From Haloarchaeobius salinus (lineage in GTDB: Archaea > Halobacteriota > Halobacteria > Halobacteriales > Natrialbaceae), in the NCBI RefSeq assembly GCF_024464185.1, contig NZ_JANHAU010000003.1, positions 62,001 to 126,000 on the forward strand: a DNA stretch of 64,000 nt, in the 5' to 3' direction. Below are positions 32,735 through 41,248 of this stretch, piece after piece. The translations under genes and the position numbers were made by a program. Position 1 is the stretch's first letter. Each line of letters starts with the position of its first letter. A model generated the notes under the pieces. That model saw only the letters and a list, made by a program, of their open reading frames with translations, made no database searches and had not been told where the DNA came from.

Positions 32735-33401
32735 GCACGCTCACCCCGGGACGCCAGTAGAGCAGCGCGACCGCGACGACGAACACGAGCGTCGAGGCGT
32801 CGAGCGAGAAGGCGTACACCGTCCCGAGCGCGGCCGTGGTGCTGCCGGTCAGGCCGGCCCCGACCGAGGAGACGATGGGGAGCGCACAGCTCACGCAGGA
32901 GAACAGGCCGACGAGCCCGCGGACGGACGAGCTGGCGGCCTCGACGACGGTCGCGTACACCAGGTAGGAGAGCCCGAGGTAGCCGAGCACGCGGAACGGG
33001 ACGAGCGTCACGTGGCCGAACGGCGCGACGTACGCGACGATGGGGCCCCAGCCGGGCGAGGCGAGGCGCACGGAGAGGCCGGTCGCCGCGGCACCCACGT
33101 CGTGCAGCCCGACGATACCGACGAGCCAGGAGAGCAGCACGAGGTAGCCGACGGCGACGGCGGCGGCGACGGCCTTCGTCCGGCGCGAGCCGGTGACCGG
33201 TGCCGTGTGGAGGACCGCGTACGCGGCCACGTTGACCCAGACGAACGGGTAGACGACGTAGCGCAGGTCGAGCACCCGTTCGCCGGTCGCGACGAAGTAC
33301 GCCGCGAGTACGAGCAGTTCGATGGCGACCAGCAGGAGGAGCCAGAGCGTGCGCTCGCTGGGGAGCGTCTCGGGGTCGACGGTCGCCGTGTTCGCGGCCA
33401 T
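32721..33401 (-). CDS. Six-helix membrane protein with intramembrane Cys-x2-Cys
   Basis: The 226-residue protein has helices near 17-37, 46-63, 79-100, 125-155, 160-185 and 195-218. Around residues 168-172 it reads LFSCVSCALPIVSSVG, a Cys-x2-Cys followed by Pro in a helix, then TTAALG and a last helix ending YWRPG. The same layout (Cys group, Pro, small residues, final helix) closes the 379-residue protein of this operon. Mercury and copper uptake proteins such as MerT use comparable Cys-Cys-Pro helices. Start ATG at 33399-33401, two bases after the upstream stop. Confidence 0.74.
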   Translation of the reverse strand: MAANTATVDPETLPSERTLWLLLLVAIELLVLAAYFVATGERVLDLRYVVYPFVWVNVAAYAVLHTAPVTGSRRTKAVAAAVAVGYLVLLSWLVGIVGLHDVGAAATGLSVRLASPGWGPIVAYVAPFGHVTLVPFRVLGYLGLSYLVYATVVEAASSSVRGLVGLFSCVSCALPIVSSVGAGLTGSTTAALGTVYAFSLDASTLVFVVAVALLYWRPGVSVRAST

Positions 33402-33403
33402 CG

Positions 33404-33817
33404 TCAGGCGAGGAGGAGGCTGGCCGTGATGGCGAAGAGCAACAGCGCACCGAGCGCCCACGCACTCAGCATCGCCGCGATCGCGTTCGTGTGCCCGCGT
33501 GCCCGGGTGGAGATGAAGGTCCCGTAGCCGACGTACCCGACGAGCAACAGCGCGCCGACACCGACGAGGACGCCGCCAACGACGGCCTGCTGGGCCGCGC
33601 TCCCCGAGACGAATACGACGACGCTCGTGGCCACAGCGGCGACCACGAGCAGGAACGAGAGCACCCAGACGAGTGGGCTCCCCTTCAGCGACCGCAGTAC
33701 CGAGCTCTCCGCGCCCCCGTCGGGTACGTACTCCTTCCAGGCGCGACTCGCCAGGAAGGCGACGACGACGACCAGGAACACCGCCATCACTGCGGAGACC
33801 CCGACCAGGTATGACAT
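33404..33817 (-). CDS. Four-helix membrane protein, first gene of the cox-facing operon
   Basis: The 137-residue protein has four helices (about 3-24, 47-69, 76-99 and 112-135) and short loops, one of which (AWKEYVPDGGAES) is the only clear hydrophilic patch. No cofactor residues are seen. A TATA-like gttaaat on the minus strand about 30-35 bp upstream of the ATG (33815-33817) makes this the likely operon head. Conserved haloarchaeal type, function unknown. Confidence 0.72.
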   Translation of the reverse strand: MSYLVGVSAVMAVFLVVVVAFLASRAWKEYVPDGGAESSVLRSLKGSPLVWVLSFLLVVAAVATSVVVFVSGSAAQQAVVGGVLVGVGALLLVGYVGYGTFISTRARGHTNAIAAMLSAWALGALLLFAITASLLLA

Positions 33818-34023
33818 GGTATGTGGTCACAATAATCAGGCATCGCATTTAACGTTGCCGTCCGGAACAGCACGGGACCGACACCGGGCGTCCACCCGGA
33901 GGCGACACCGGACACTGGACCATGAGACCGATTCACTTACTCGGAAATGAATTAATTTGGGGAACTATTAAGTAGGGCCTTGCGCAAAGAATGGGTACGT
34001 CTCCCATAGAGACACGTGGTGGC

Positions 34024-35325
34024 ATGACAGGACACGATTCGGACTCCGGCGTTTCGCGACGTAGCGTACTCAAGACAACCGGTGCTGCAGGTGCGGCAGG
34101 CATGGCCGGCCTCTCCGGCTGCCTCAGCGGGCTGACGGGCGGCGACAGCCCCGAGCCCCTCGAACTGCTCCACGCGTGGAGCGGGGGCGACGGTGCGGCG
34201 GCCATCGAGGCCCTGTTCGAGGGCTTCCAGGAGCAGCACCCGGACATCGAGCTCACCAGCGAGGGGATCGAGGGCGCGGCGACCCAGAACCTCGGACAGG
34301 TGATCAACGAACGCATCCGTAACGACAACCCGCCGGCGACCTGGCAGAACTGGCCGGGGCAGGCGCTCACCCCGTTCGTCGAGGCGGACGCACTCGGCGA
34401 CATCACCGACTCCGTCTGGAGCGAGAACGAGATGGAGTCGGCCTACCGCGAGGGCCCGAAGGAGCAGGCGAAGGGCGGCACGGACAACTACGTCTCGGTG
34501 CCCATCAACATCCACCGCATCAACAACCTGTTCTACAACACGAGCGTCGTCGAGGAGGCGGGCGTCGACCCGACCAGCCTCTCCTCGCCGTCGGACGTGG
34601 TCGACGCGTGTGCGACCATCGCGTCCGAGACCGACGCGGTCCCCTTCGCGCACCAGACGAACGGTCTCTGGTCGACGGCCCAGCTCTGGGCGACCGTGCT
34701 GCTGGCCGACTCCGGACACGGCGCGTACCAGAGCTTCTACGAGGGCAACCCGGACCGCGAGGCCGTCGTCTCCGCGCTCGAGATCGTCGCCGACCTCAGC
34801 GAGTACTACCCCGACGACGCATCCAGCATCGCGTTCACCGACGCCAACAACATGGTGATGAACGGCGAGGCCGCCTTCATCCACCAGGGTGACTGGGCCG
34901 CCGGCGCGTACCGCAACACCGACGGCTTCGAGTACGGCGAGCACTGGAGCTACGTGCCGTTCCCCGGGAGCGAGCACAGCTACCAGCTGAACATGGACGC
35001 GTTCCCGTACCCGTCCGACAACCCGACGCCGGACGAGACGCAGACGTTCCTCCAGTACTGTGGCAGCAAGGACGCCCAGATCCGGTTCAACCGCGCCAAG
35101 GGCTCCATCCCGCCGCGTGGTGACGTCGACCCCTCGGAGTTCCCGCAGTTCCAGCAGGACCAGATCGAGGACTTCGGCAACGTCGACCACCAGCCGCCGT
35201 CCATCCATCACGGCCTCGCACTGCCCCCGGCGACCAAGACCAGTGTCGACGAGGCCATCGGGGCGTTCATCGGCAACTACGACGTCGAGACGGCCGCCGA
35301 CGAGCTCGTCTCCGCGGTCCAGTAA
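34024..35325 (+). CDS. Sugar ABC transporter substrate-binding lipoprotein
   Basis: The 433-residue extracellular binding protein has a Tat signal SRRSVLKTTGAAG (residues 11-23), then the lipobox LSGC, so it is exported folded and held by a lipid anchor. The body is a family 1 solute-binding protein (LELLHAWSGGDGAAAIEAL, then NINRINNLFYNTS-like hinge and WAAGAYRNTDGF). The ATG at 34024 puts the twin arginines at residues 12-13; ATG 33991 is an alternative. First gene of a complete importer with two permeases and an ATPase. The sugar is not identifiable from sequence. Confidence 0.93.
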   Translation: MTGHDSDSGVSRRSVLKTTGAAGAAGMAGLSGCLSGLTGGDSPEPLELLHAWSGGDGAAAIEALFEGFQEQHPDIELTSEGIEGAATQNLGQVINERIRNDNPPATWQNWPGQALTPFVEADALGDITDSVWSENEMESAYREGPKEQAKGGTDNYVSVPINIHRINNLFYNTSVVEEAGVDPTSLSSPSDVVDACATIASETDAVPFAHQTNGLWSTAQLWATVLLADSGHGAYQSFYEGNPDREAVVSALEIVADLSEYYPDDASSIAFTDANNMVMNGEAAFIHQGDWAAGAYRNTDGFEYGEHWSYVPFPGSEHSYQLNMDAFPYPSDNPTPDETQTFLQYCGSKDAQIRFNRAKGSIPPRGDVDPSEFPQFQQDQIEDFGNVDHQPPSIHHGLALPPATKTSVDEAIGAFIGNYDVETAADELVSAVQ

Positions 35326-35339
35326 GCCGAGCATCTCCC

Positions 35340-36350
35340 ATGGACGCAATACGTTCGTGGTTGCGCAGACGACGCTCCAACGACGGCTCGGAGCGGGAGC
35401 TCCGGACCGACGGCGGTGCCACGGGGGCACCCGAGCGCGAGGAGGGGCTCGTCGCACGCTACCGCCGGAGCGACGCCGTCCGGTCGGCCCCGTTCTGGCT
35501 GCCGGCGTTCCTGCTCGTCGGTCTGTTCGTCTACGGTGCGATCTTCTGGAACATCCTCATCTCGCTGACGGACTACTCCGGACTCGGCGACCCGGAGTAC
35601 GGGAGCTTCGACCTCGACAACTACGGTCGGCTGCTCTCCGAGACCGGCTCGTACTCGTTCACCAACGCGTTCGTGAACACGGTCATCCTGTTGATCGCGT
35701 TCACCCTCATCTGTCTGGCGTTCGGGCTGGTCGTCGCCATCCTGGTCGACCGCGACATCCGATACGAGAACACGTTCCGGACGATCTACCTCCTGCCGAT
35801 GAGCCTCTCGTTCGTCGTGACGGCGAAGATGTGGCTCTGGATGTTCAGCTCCGACGGGGGGCTCGTCAACGTCCTCCTCGGTGTCGTCGGCATCGGTCCC
35901 ATCGACTTCATCCGGAACCCCGACCCGAACGTCCAGCTCGCGGCGGTGACGTTCGCGCTCATCTGGCAGTTCAGCGGCTACGCCATGGTCGTCTACCTCG
36001 CCGGACTGCGCGCCATCCCCGACGAGCACTTCGAGGCCGCCCGCGTCGACGGCGCGAGCCTCGTCCGGATGTACTGGCGGGTCATCATCCCCCAGCTCCG
36101 GACCGCGACCGTGAGCGCCTCGGTCGTCCTGATGGTGTTCGCGCTGAAGGCGTTCGACTTCCTGCGCGCGCTGTACGGGAGTAGCACGCCGTCGGTCGGG
36201 ACCGACATCCTCGCGACGAAGATGGTCCGCGTGGCGTTCGACAACAACCAGGTCGCGTACGGCTCGGCCATCGCGGTCGTGCTGTTCGTCATGGCGTTCT
36301 CCATCGTCACGCCGTACCTGTACAGCGAGTACCGGCGGGGGGCACTATGA
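35340..36350 (+). CDS. Sugar ABC transporter permease 1 (MalF-like)
   Basis: The 336-residue permease has an Arg-rich cytoplasmic start, six helices and the EAA loop EAARVDGASLVRMYWRVIIPQL (near 236-257) that docks on the ATPase. Belongs to the carbohydrate uptake 1 class. It follows the binding protein by 14 bp, and its stop overlaps the second permease (36347-36350). Confidence 0.94.
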   Translation: MDAIRSWLRRRRSNDGSERELRTDGGATGAPEREEGLVARYRRSDAVRSAPFWLPAFLLVGLFVYGAIFWNILISLTDYSGLGDPEYGSFDLDNYGRLLSETGSYSFTNAFVNTVILLIAFTLICLAFGLVVAILVDRDIRYENTFRTIYLLPMSLSFVVTAKMWLWMFSSDGGLVNVLLGVVGIGPIDFIRNPDPNVQLAAVTFALIWQFSGYAMVVYLAGLRAIPDEHFEAARVDGASLVRMYWRVIIPQLRTATVSASVVLMVFALKAFDFLRALYGSSTPSVGTDILATKMVRVAFDNNQVAYGSAIAVVLFVMAFSIVTPYLYSEYRRGAL

Positions 36351-37228
36351 GCGGGCCCGACCAGGGGTCGACGCTCAGCCGCGTCGGCCTCTACGTCGTG
36401 CTCGTCGGGCTGGTGCTGTTCTACCTCCTGCCGCTGGAGGCAGGCATCGTGACCTCGTTCAAGACGACCGGAGCGTACGGCTCGACGCAGCCGTTCCTGC
36501 CCGCGTTCGACGGGCTGACCCTGGAGAAGTGGACCGGCGCGTTCGACGAGCTGTCCGGCGGGCTGTTCAACAGCGTCATCATGGCGGTCCCGGCGACCGC
36601 GATGTCTGCGCTCATCGGCAGCATGGCGGCCTACGGGCTGACCAACGTCGACTGGCGCGGCCAGGTCGGCATCTACACCCTGTTCATCGCGGGCATCTTC
36701 GTCCCGTACCAGGCGGTGCTGGTGCCCCTGAAGCGGTTCTGGTCGCAGTGGGTCCCGCTCGACGTCTGGCTCGAACCGCTCTGGCTCCTGCCCGGACTGA
36801 CGAACGACCACGGCGGCCTGTTCGCGCTGATGATCACCCACGTCGCCTACGGCATCCCCATCTGTACGCTGCTGTTCCGGTCGTACTACAAGGCCGTCTC
36901 CGACGAGATGGTCGAGGCTGCCCGACTCGACGGGGCGAGCATCCGGCGCATCTACCGACGCATCATCCTGCCGCTGTCGGTGCCGATGTTCGCCGTCGCG
37001 CTCATCTACCAGTTCACGCAGATATGGAACGACCTGCTGTTCGCGCTCATCCTCATCGGAGGGTCGGGCGACGCGGCGGTCGTCACGCAGGAACTGGTCG
37101 GCGTCGGGCAGGCCCAGGAGGCGACCGACTTCCCGCTGCAGATGGCGGCGGCGTTCGTCACCGCCCTGCCGACGCTGCTGGTGTACATCTTCTTCGGCGA
37201 ACAGTTCGCGAAGGGAGTGACCGCATGA
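36347..37228 (+). CDS. Sugar ABC transporter permease 2 (MalG-like)
   Basis: The 293-residue permease has six helices and the EAA loop EAARLDGASIRRIYRRIILP (about 189-208). It pairs with the previous permease to form the membrane channel. A 16-codon frame starts inside its stop (37225) and bridges to the ATPase gene. Confidence 0.94.
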   Translation: MSGPDQGSTLSRVGLYVVLVGLVLFYLLPLEAGIVTSFKTTGAYGSTQPFLPAFDGLTLEKWTGAFDELSGGLFNSVIMAVPATAMSALIGSMAAYGLTNVDWRGQVGIYTLFIAGIFVPYQAVLVPLKRFWSQWVPLDVWLEPLWLLPGLTNDHGGLFALMITHVAYGIPICTLLFRSYYKAVSDEMVEAARLDGASIRRIYRRIILPLSVPMFAVALIYQFTQIWNDLLFALILIGGSGDAAVVTQELVGVGQAQEATDFPLQMAAAFVTALPTLLVYIFFGEQFAKGVTA

Positions 37229-37275
37229 CCATGAACGCTTACACATTCGGACGACGGAGGTACACGCATGGCTGA
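37225..37275 (+). CDS. Possible 16-residue coupling ORF between permease and ATPase
   Basis: ATG at 37225 overlaps the permease stop as ATGA. The frame encodes MTMNAYTFGRRRYTHG and ends at TGA 37273-37275, inside the first codons of the ATPase gene (ATG 37268). Ribosomes ending on the permease could continue through it to the ATPase start. Whether the peptide is made is unknown. Confidence 0.35.
   Translation: MTMNAYTFGRRRYTHG
37256..37260 (+). promoter_or_regulatory. Shine-Dalgarno sequence of the sugar ABC ATPase gene
   Basis: GGAGG lies seven bases before the ATG at 37268. Internal operon genes of haloarchaea often lack such a site, so this one decides the start and shows independent initiation for the ATPase. 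Confidence 0.6.
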
Positions 37276-38416
37276 ACTCGAACTCGACGGCATCACCAAG
37301 GTGTTCGTCGAGGACGACGGGAACGAGATCGTGGCCGTCGACGACGTCGACGTGACCGTCGGCGACGGCGAGTTCCTCGTCCTCGTCGGTCCCTCGGGCT
37401 GTGGCAAGTCGACGACGCTGCGGATGATCGCCGGCCTCGAGTCCATCACCTCGGGCGAACTGCGCCTCGCAGGTGAGCGCATCAACGAGCGCAAACCCGC
37501 CGACCGGAACACCGCGATGGTGTTCCAGTCGTACGCGCTCTACCCGCACATGACCGTCAAGCAGAACATGAGCTTCGGGCTGGAGGAGTCGACCGACATG
37601 CCCGACGACGAGATCGCGAAGACGGTCACCGAGGCCGCGGAGATGATGGGTATCGGCGACCTGCTCGACCGCAAACCCGGCGAGCTCTCCGGTGGTCAGC
37701 AACAGCGCGTCGCCCTCGGCCGCGCCATCGTCCGCGACCCCGAGGTGTTCCTGATGGACGAGCCGCTGTCGAACCTCGACGCGAAGCTGCGCTCGAAGAT
37801 GCGCACCGAGCTCCAGCGGCTGCAGGACGACCTCGGCGTGACGACCGTCTACGTCACGCACGACCAGACCGAGGCGATGACGATGGGCGACCGGATCGCC
37901 ATCCTCGACGACGGCGAGCTCCAGCAGGTCGGTACCCCGCTGGAGTGCTACCACCGGCCCGCGAACCGGTTCGTCGCGGACTTCATCGGCGAGCCGTCGA
38001 TGAACTTCTTCGACGTCGAGGTGCAGGGCGACCGCTTGCTGGCCGACGACTTCGCCTACCCGGTGTCGAGCGAGACGCTCTCGACGGTCGGCGACCGCAC
38101 CGAGCTGACCCTCGGCATCCGACCGGAGGATATCGAGCTCCGGACCGAGGCGACCGGCCCCCACGACTTCGAGACCGTCGTGGACGTCGTCGAGCCGACC
38201 GGCGACGAGAACAACCTCTACCTGACGTTCGACCCGGACGCGGCCGAGCCCGAGACGTTCATCGCCACGACCGGCGGCATGAACCGCATCGAGGCCGGCC
38301 AGCCCATCGTCGCCCACATCCCGGAGGACGCCATCCACCTGTTCGACGCGGACACCGGGCAGGCGGTGAAGAACCGGTCGTTGGACGACGCCGAGACGCT
38401 CGGCAAGCCGGTCTGA
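37268..38416 (+). CDS. Sugar ABC transporter ATP-binding protein (MalK/UgpC-like)
   Basis: The 382-residue ATPase has Walker A GPSGCGKST (about 40-48), Q loop VFQSYALYPHMTV, signature LSGGQQQRVALGRAIV, Walker B VFLMDEPLSNLDAKLR and switch His in VYVTHDQTEAMT. The last 140 residues form the TOBE/MalK regulatory domain. It powers the two permeases upstream. Such ATPases are sometimes shared by several sugar importers. Confidence 0.95.
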   Translation: MAELELDGITKVFVEDDGNEIVAVDDVDVTVGDGEFLVLVGPSGCGKSTTLRMIAGLESITSGELRLAGERINERKPADRNTAMVFQSYALYPHMTVKQNMSFGLEESTDMPDDEIAKTVTEAAEMMGIGDLLDRKPGELSGGQQQRVALGRAIVRDPEVFLMDEPLSNLDAKLRSKMRTELQRLQDDLGVTTVYVTHDQTEAMTMGDRIAILDDGELQQVGTPLECYHRPANRFVADFIGEPSMNFFDVEVQGDRLLADDFAYPVSSETLSTVGDRTELTLGIRPEDIELRTEATGPHDFETVVDVVEPTGDENNLYLTFDPDAAEPETFIATTGGMNRIEAGQPIVAHIPEDAIHLFDADTGQAVKNRSLDDAETLGKPV

Positions 38417-38420
38417 GCGG

Positions 38421-40034
38421 TCAGTTCTCCCCTCGCGTTCGCCCGTGCAGTTCTCGATGGAGCCTGTCGCGGAGCGTCCGCTGTAGCGACGCTGCCGTCG
38501 CCGCGTCGATGTCGAACGCCGTCGGGGTCGCCCTGACGAGCGTGCTCGAACTCGCGGTGTCGACGACGAGCGACGCGAGCGCGAGCCGGCGCTGGAACAC
38601 GGTCGCCTGCCGGATGACGGTCTGGAGCCGGTAGTACGGGACGACCTGCGTGCGCCGCCGCCAGAAGCCCGTGCGGACGACGACGGTATCCTCGCCGACG
38701 TGGTAGCCGCGGCTCGCCCACTTCAGGTGGGCCGCGGGAGGCACGAGGAGGAACAGGACCGCCGGGACGTACCAGAGCGTGAACCCGGAGACGACGGTCG
38801 AGACCGCGTAGGCGACGGCGAGGAGACCGACGACGACCAGCCCGTACCTGACGGCGTAGCGTCGGCGTGCCCGGGTCGGGGGGCGCTCGAAGTCGGGGTC
38901 GGAGAACTCGCCGAGGTCGCGTGCCAGCTCGACGACCCGTGACCGGTCGGCGACAGGGATGGCCGACTGACTGCCCTGCTCGGCGCGTTGTCCGGCGTAC
39001 CCCGCCGTCTCCACGTCGAGAGCGGCGTAGCCGAGCAGCCGCATCGCCAGCGACTCGCGGAGCGTGACGGTCTGTATCTTGTCGCTCGGGATGGAGCCGG
39101 AGTATCGCTGGACGAGCCCCCGCTCGTAGACGAGGTCGGTGCCGCTGCGTGCGAGCTGGAAGCCGTAGAAGCCCAGCGCGGAGAACACGCCGCTGACGAG
39201 GTACGAGCTGACGAGCACCAGCGGGAGCGAGACGAGCCCGAGGACGAGCAGCTCGTCGGGCGTCGCCTCCCAGAGGTCCAGCGTCTCGGGGCCACCGAAC
39301 GGGTCGGCGGACGCCAGGAGGAACTCGCCCGCAAGCTCCGGCAGCACGGGGATGCCGATGACGACCAGCGCGATGGCCCCCGGGCGGAACCGGGTAAGCG
39401 AGAGGACGGCCAGTTCGACGGGCGTGATGGCGAACAGCGGCTCCAGCACGTCCGACCCGGCCGTCCCGGTCGTCCGGTCAGTCGTGGGCGGCTCCGTGGG
39501 ACCGCTCTCGGGACCCGTCCGCTCGTCCGTCTCCGTCGCCGCGGGCTCGGCCTCGGTGGCCCGCCGCGAGCTGTCCCGTCGTTCGCGTATCTCCCGCTGG
39601 AGCCGGTTCGCTTCCGCGAGCGAGACCACGGAGAGTTCGGCCTCCGTCCCGCCACCGCCCGCGGTCTCGATGCGGACGACCGCGACGGAGAACAGGCGGT
39701 GCCACAGGCTCTGGGAGATGTCGACGTTCTGGATTCGCCGGAGCGGGATCTCCCGCTCGGTCCGCCCGACGACGCCGGCGGCGAAGTCGAACGTGTCCGC
39801 GGTCAGCGCGTACTCGAACCGGAGGTAGGAGGCGACCCCGTAGCCGGCCCCGAGCAGGCCGAACAGCGGTGCGACCACGAAGAGCAGGTCGAAGACGCTG
39901 TCGCCGAAATCCACCCCGAGCAGCGCATCGGCCCCGGTCGACCCCACGAGCAGGATGAAGAAGGGGACCGAGAGCGCGTTCACGCCGTACTGGAGTGCCC
40001 GGACGAACCCGGTGATGGGATGGAGCCGTCTCAT
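38421..40034 (-). CDS. Membrane protein with three bacterial-PH domains (YdbT-like)
   Basis: The 537-residue protein alternates pairs of membrane helices with three bPH_2 domains: ALTADTFDFAAGVVGRTERE near the N-terminus, the YERGLVQRYSGSIPSDKIQ copy in the middle, and VVVRTGFWRRRTQVVPYYRL near the end. A disordered Glu/Thr/Pro-rich segment (about 155-190) interrupts it. The upstream partner has a single PH domain and helices; the pair matches the bacterial YdbS-YdbT arrangement, whose role is poorly known. The genes overlap by four bases (40031-40034). Confidence 0.85.
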   Translation of the reverse strand: MRRLHPITGFVRALQYGVNALSVPFFILLVGSTGADALLGVDFGDSVFDLLFVVAPLFGLLGAGYGVASYLRFEYALTADTFDFAAGVVGRTEREIPLRRIQNVDISQSLWHRLFSVAVVRIETAGGGGTEAELSVVSLAEANRLQREIRERRDSSRRATEAEPAATETDERTGPESGPTEPPTTDRTTGTAGSDVLEPLFAITPVELAVLSLTRFRPGAIALVVIGIPVLPELAGEFLLASADPFGGPETLDLWEATPDELLVLGLVSLPLVLVSSYLVSGVFSALGFYGFQLARSGTDLVYERGLVQRYSGSIPSDKIQTVTLRESLAMRLLGYAALDVETAGYAGQRAEQGSQSAIPVADRSRVVELARDLGEFSDPDFERPPTRARRRYAVRYGLVVVGLLAVAYAVSTVVSGFTLWYVPAVLFLLVPPAAHLKWASRGYHVGEDTVVVRTGFWRRRTQVVPYYRLQTVIRQATVFQRRLALASLVVDTASSSTLVRATPTAFDIDAATAASLQRTLRDRLHRELHGRTRGEN

Positions 40035-40513
40035 ACGGCGTCCTCCGGCTCGCTCTCGACCGCGAGCGCCCGGAGCTCGTTCCGCAGCCGTTTCGCACGC
40101 TCCGGCGTGAGGCCGGGCACCGTCACGTCCGCGCCGCGCGAGCCGGCCGTGTAGATGACCACCGAGGAGAGCCCGAGCGCGCGGTCGACCGGCGAGCGCT
40201 GCGTGTCGACGTGCTGGACCCGGACGTACGGGACCGCGGTCTCGACCCGCGTGAGGACGCCGCGTTCGAGGTACAGCGCGTCGTCCTGCAGCTCGAAACG
40301 CCAGTCACGGTACAGCAGGAGGGCGTGCACGGTCCCGAGCAGGAGTGCCACGACGCCGGTGACGATGCCTGGCACGAACGTCGAGACCCCGGCGTCCGCG
40401 AGCCGGTCCTCGAAGAAGACCGCCGGGACCGTGACGACGACGGCGAGCACGGCGGCCACGACGAGGACGCGCACCACCCATCTGATTCGAACTCTCGCGT
40501 GAAGGGCTTCCAT
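40031..40513 (-). CDS. Bacterial-PH-domain membrane protein (YdbS-like)
   Basis: The 160-residue protein has two N-terminal helices (about 12-30 and 43-62), then one bPH_2 domain with LYLERGVLTRVETAVPYVRV and VVIYTAG. Partner of the three-domain protein downstream. The start ATG at 40511-40513 is chosen over an upstream in-frame start because a TATA-like ctatttgtg lies about 27 bp away. Confidence 0.85.
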   Translation of the reverse strand: MEALHARVRIRWVVRVLVVAAVLAVVVTVPAVFFEDRLADAGVSTFVPGIVTGVVALLLGTVHALLLYRDWRFELQDDALYLERGVLTRVETAVPYVRVQHVDTQRSPVDRALGLSSVVIYTAGSRGADVTVPGLTPERAKRLRNELRALAVESEPEDAV

Positions 40514-40587
40514 ATCCGGGGCGTCGGCCCGGGAACACAAATAGCGGCGGGGTCGGTTTCAGGTTCGGTGTCCCGGTGCCGGGCGGA

Positions 40588-40833
40588 TCAGCCGTCGAAC
40601 TCCTCGGGGGTGTAGGTCTTCAGTTCGAGCGCGTGGATGTCCGTCGTCATGTGCTCGCCCAGTGCGTCGTAGACGAGCTGGTGCTGTTGGACCAGCGGGA
40701 GGCCCTCGAACGCGGGGGAGACGACCGTCGCACGGAGGTGGTCGTCGTCGTGCTCGCCACGGGCGCGCCCGACGGTTGCTTCACAGTCCTCGATACCAGC
40801 CTCGATGAGTGCCGCGACCTCGTCCGGTTCCAT
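40588..40833 (-). CDS. BolA family protein
   Basis: The 81-residue protein has the BolA fold: a helix MEPDEVAALIEAGIEDCEA, a DDHLRATVVSPAFEGLPLV core and the HALELKTYTPEEF C-terminal strand. BolA proteins work with monothiol glutaredoxins in iron-sulfur metabolism or act in stress responses in bacteria. Start ATG at 40831-40833; the longer frame upstream is not family-like. No glutaredoxin is adjacent. Confidence 0.85.
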   Translation of the reverse strand: MEPDEVAALIEAGIEDCEATVGRARGEHDDDHLRATVVSPAFEGLPLVQQHQLVYDALGEHMTTDIHALELKTYTPEEFDG

Positions 40834-40956
40834 GCCTTCCCCTGGGGCGTTGGAGGGCAAAAGACCACCGTACCGAACCGGCGACCACCGGGCCCGGCCG
40901 ACCACGCGAGCACCCGGTCCGTCCCGGGGCAACGACCGGGTCCTGCCGGCCGGGGA

Positions 40957-41124
40957 TCAGTCCGGGAACACGGCGGCGAGGTTGGTGAAGGGAACGTACG
41001 CGACCCGTTCCATGGTGCCGCCGTCGAGCTTGCGCTTCAGGTGCACGCCGTTCGACCCCTCGTGGACCTCGTTGACGTCGTCTATCTCGGTCCCGTCCTC
41101 GAGCCTCGCTATCATGCTCACCAT
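40957..41124 (-). CDS. Small conserved hypothetical protein
   Basis: The 55-residue protein reads MVSMIARLEDGTEIDDVNE at the start and VAYVPFTNLAAVFPD at the end: a short beta-rich chain with an acidic composition fitting a haloarchaeal protein. A second ATG at 41115 is possible. No family recognised; codon use agrees with its neighbours, so I keep it. Confidence 0.5.
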   Translation of the reverse strand: MVSMIARLEDGTEIDDVNEVHEGSNGVHLKRKLDGGTMERVAYVPFTNLAAVFPD

Positions 41125-41248
41125 GTTCGAGTCTAGTGGGTGTGGAGGGATACGTGCACGGTCGACATGGGGTCGGTTCACGGCCGACGCACGGACCGGT
41201 GGGGGGCAGTGCCCCAACGCTCCACCTCGACCGGAACAGGAGCGCCGC

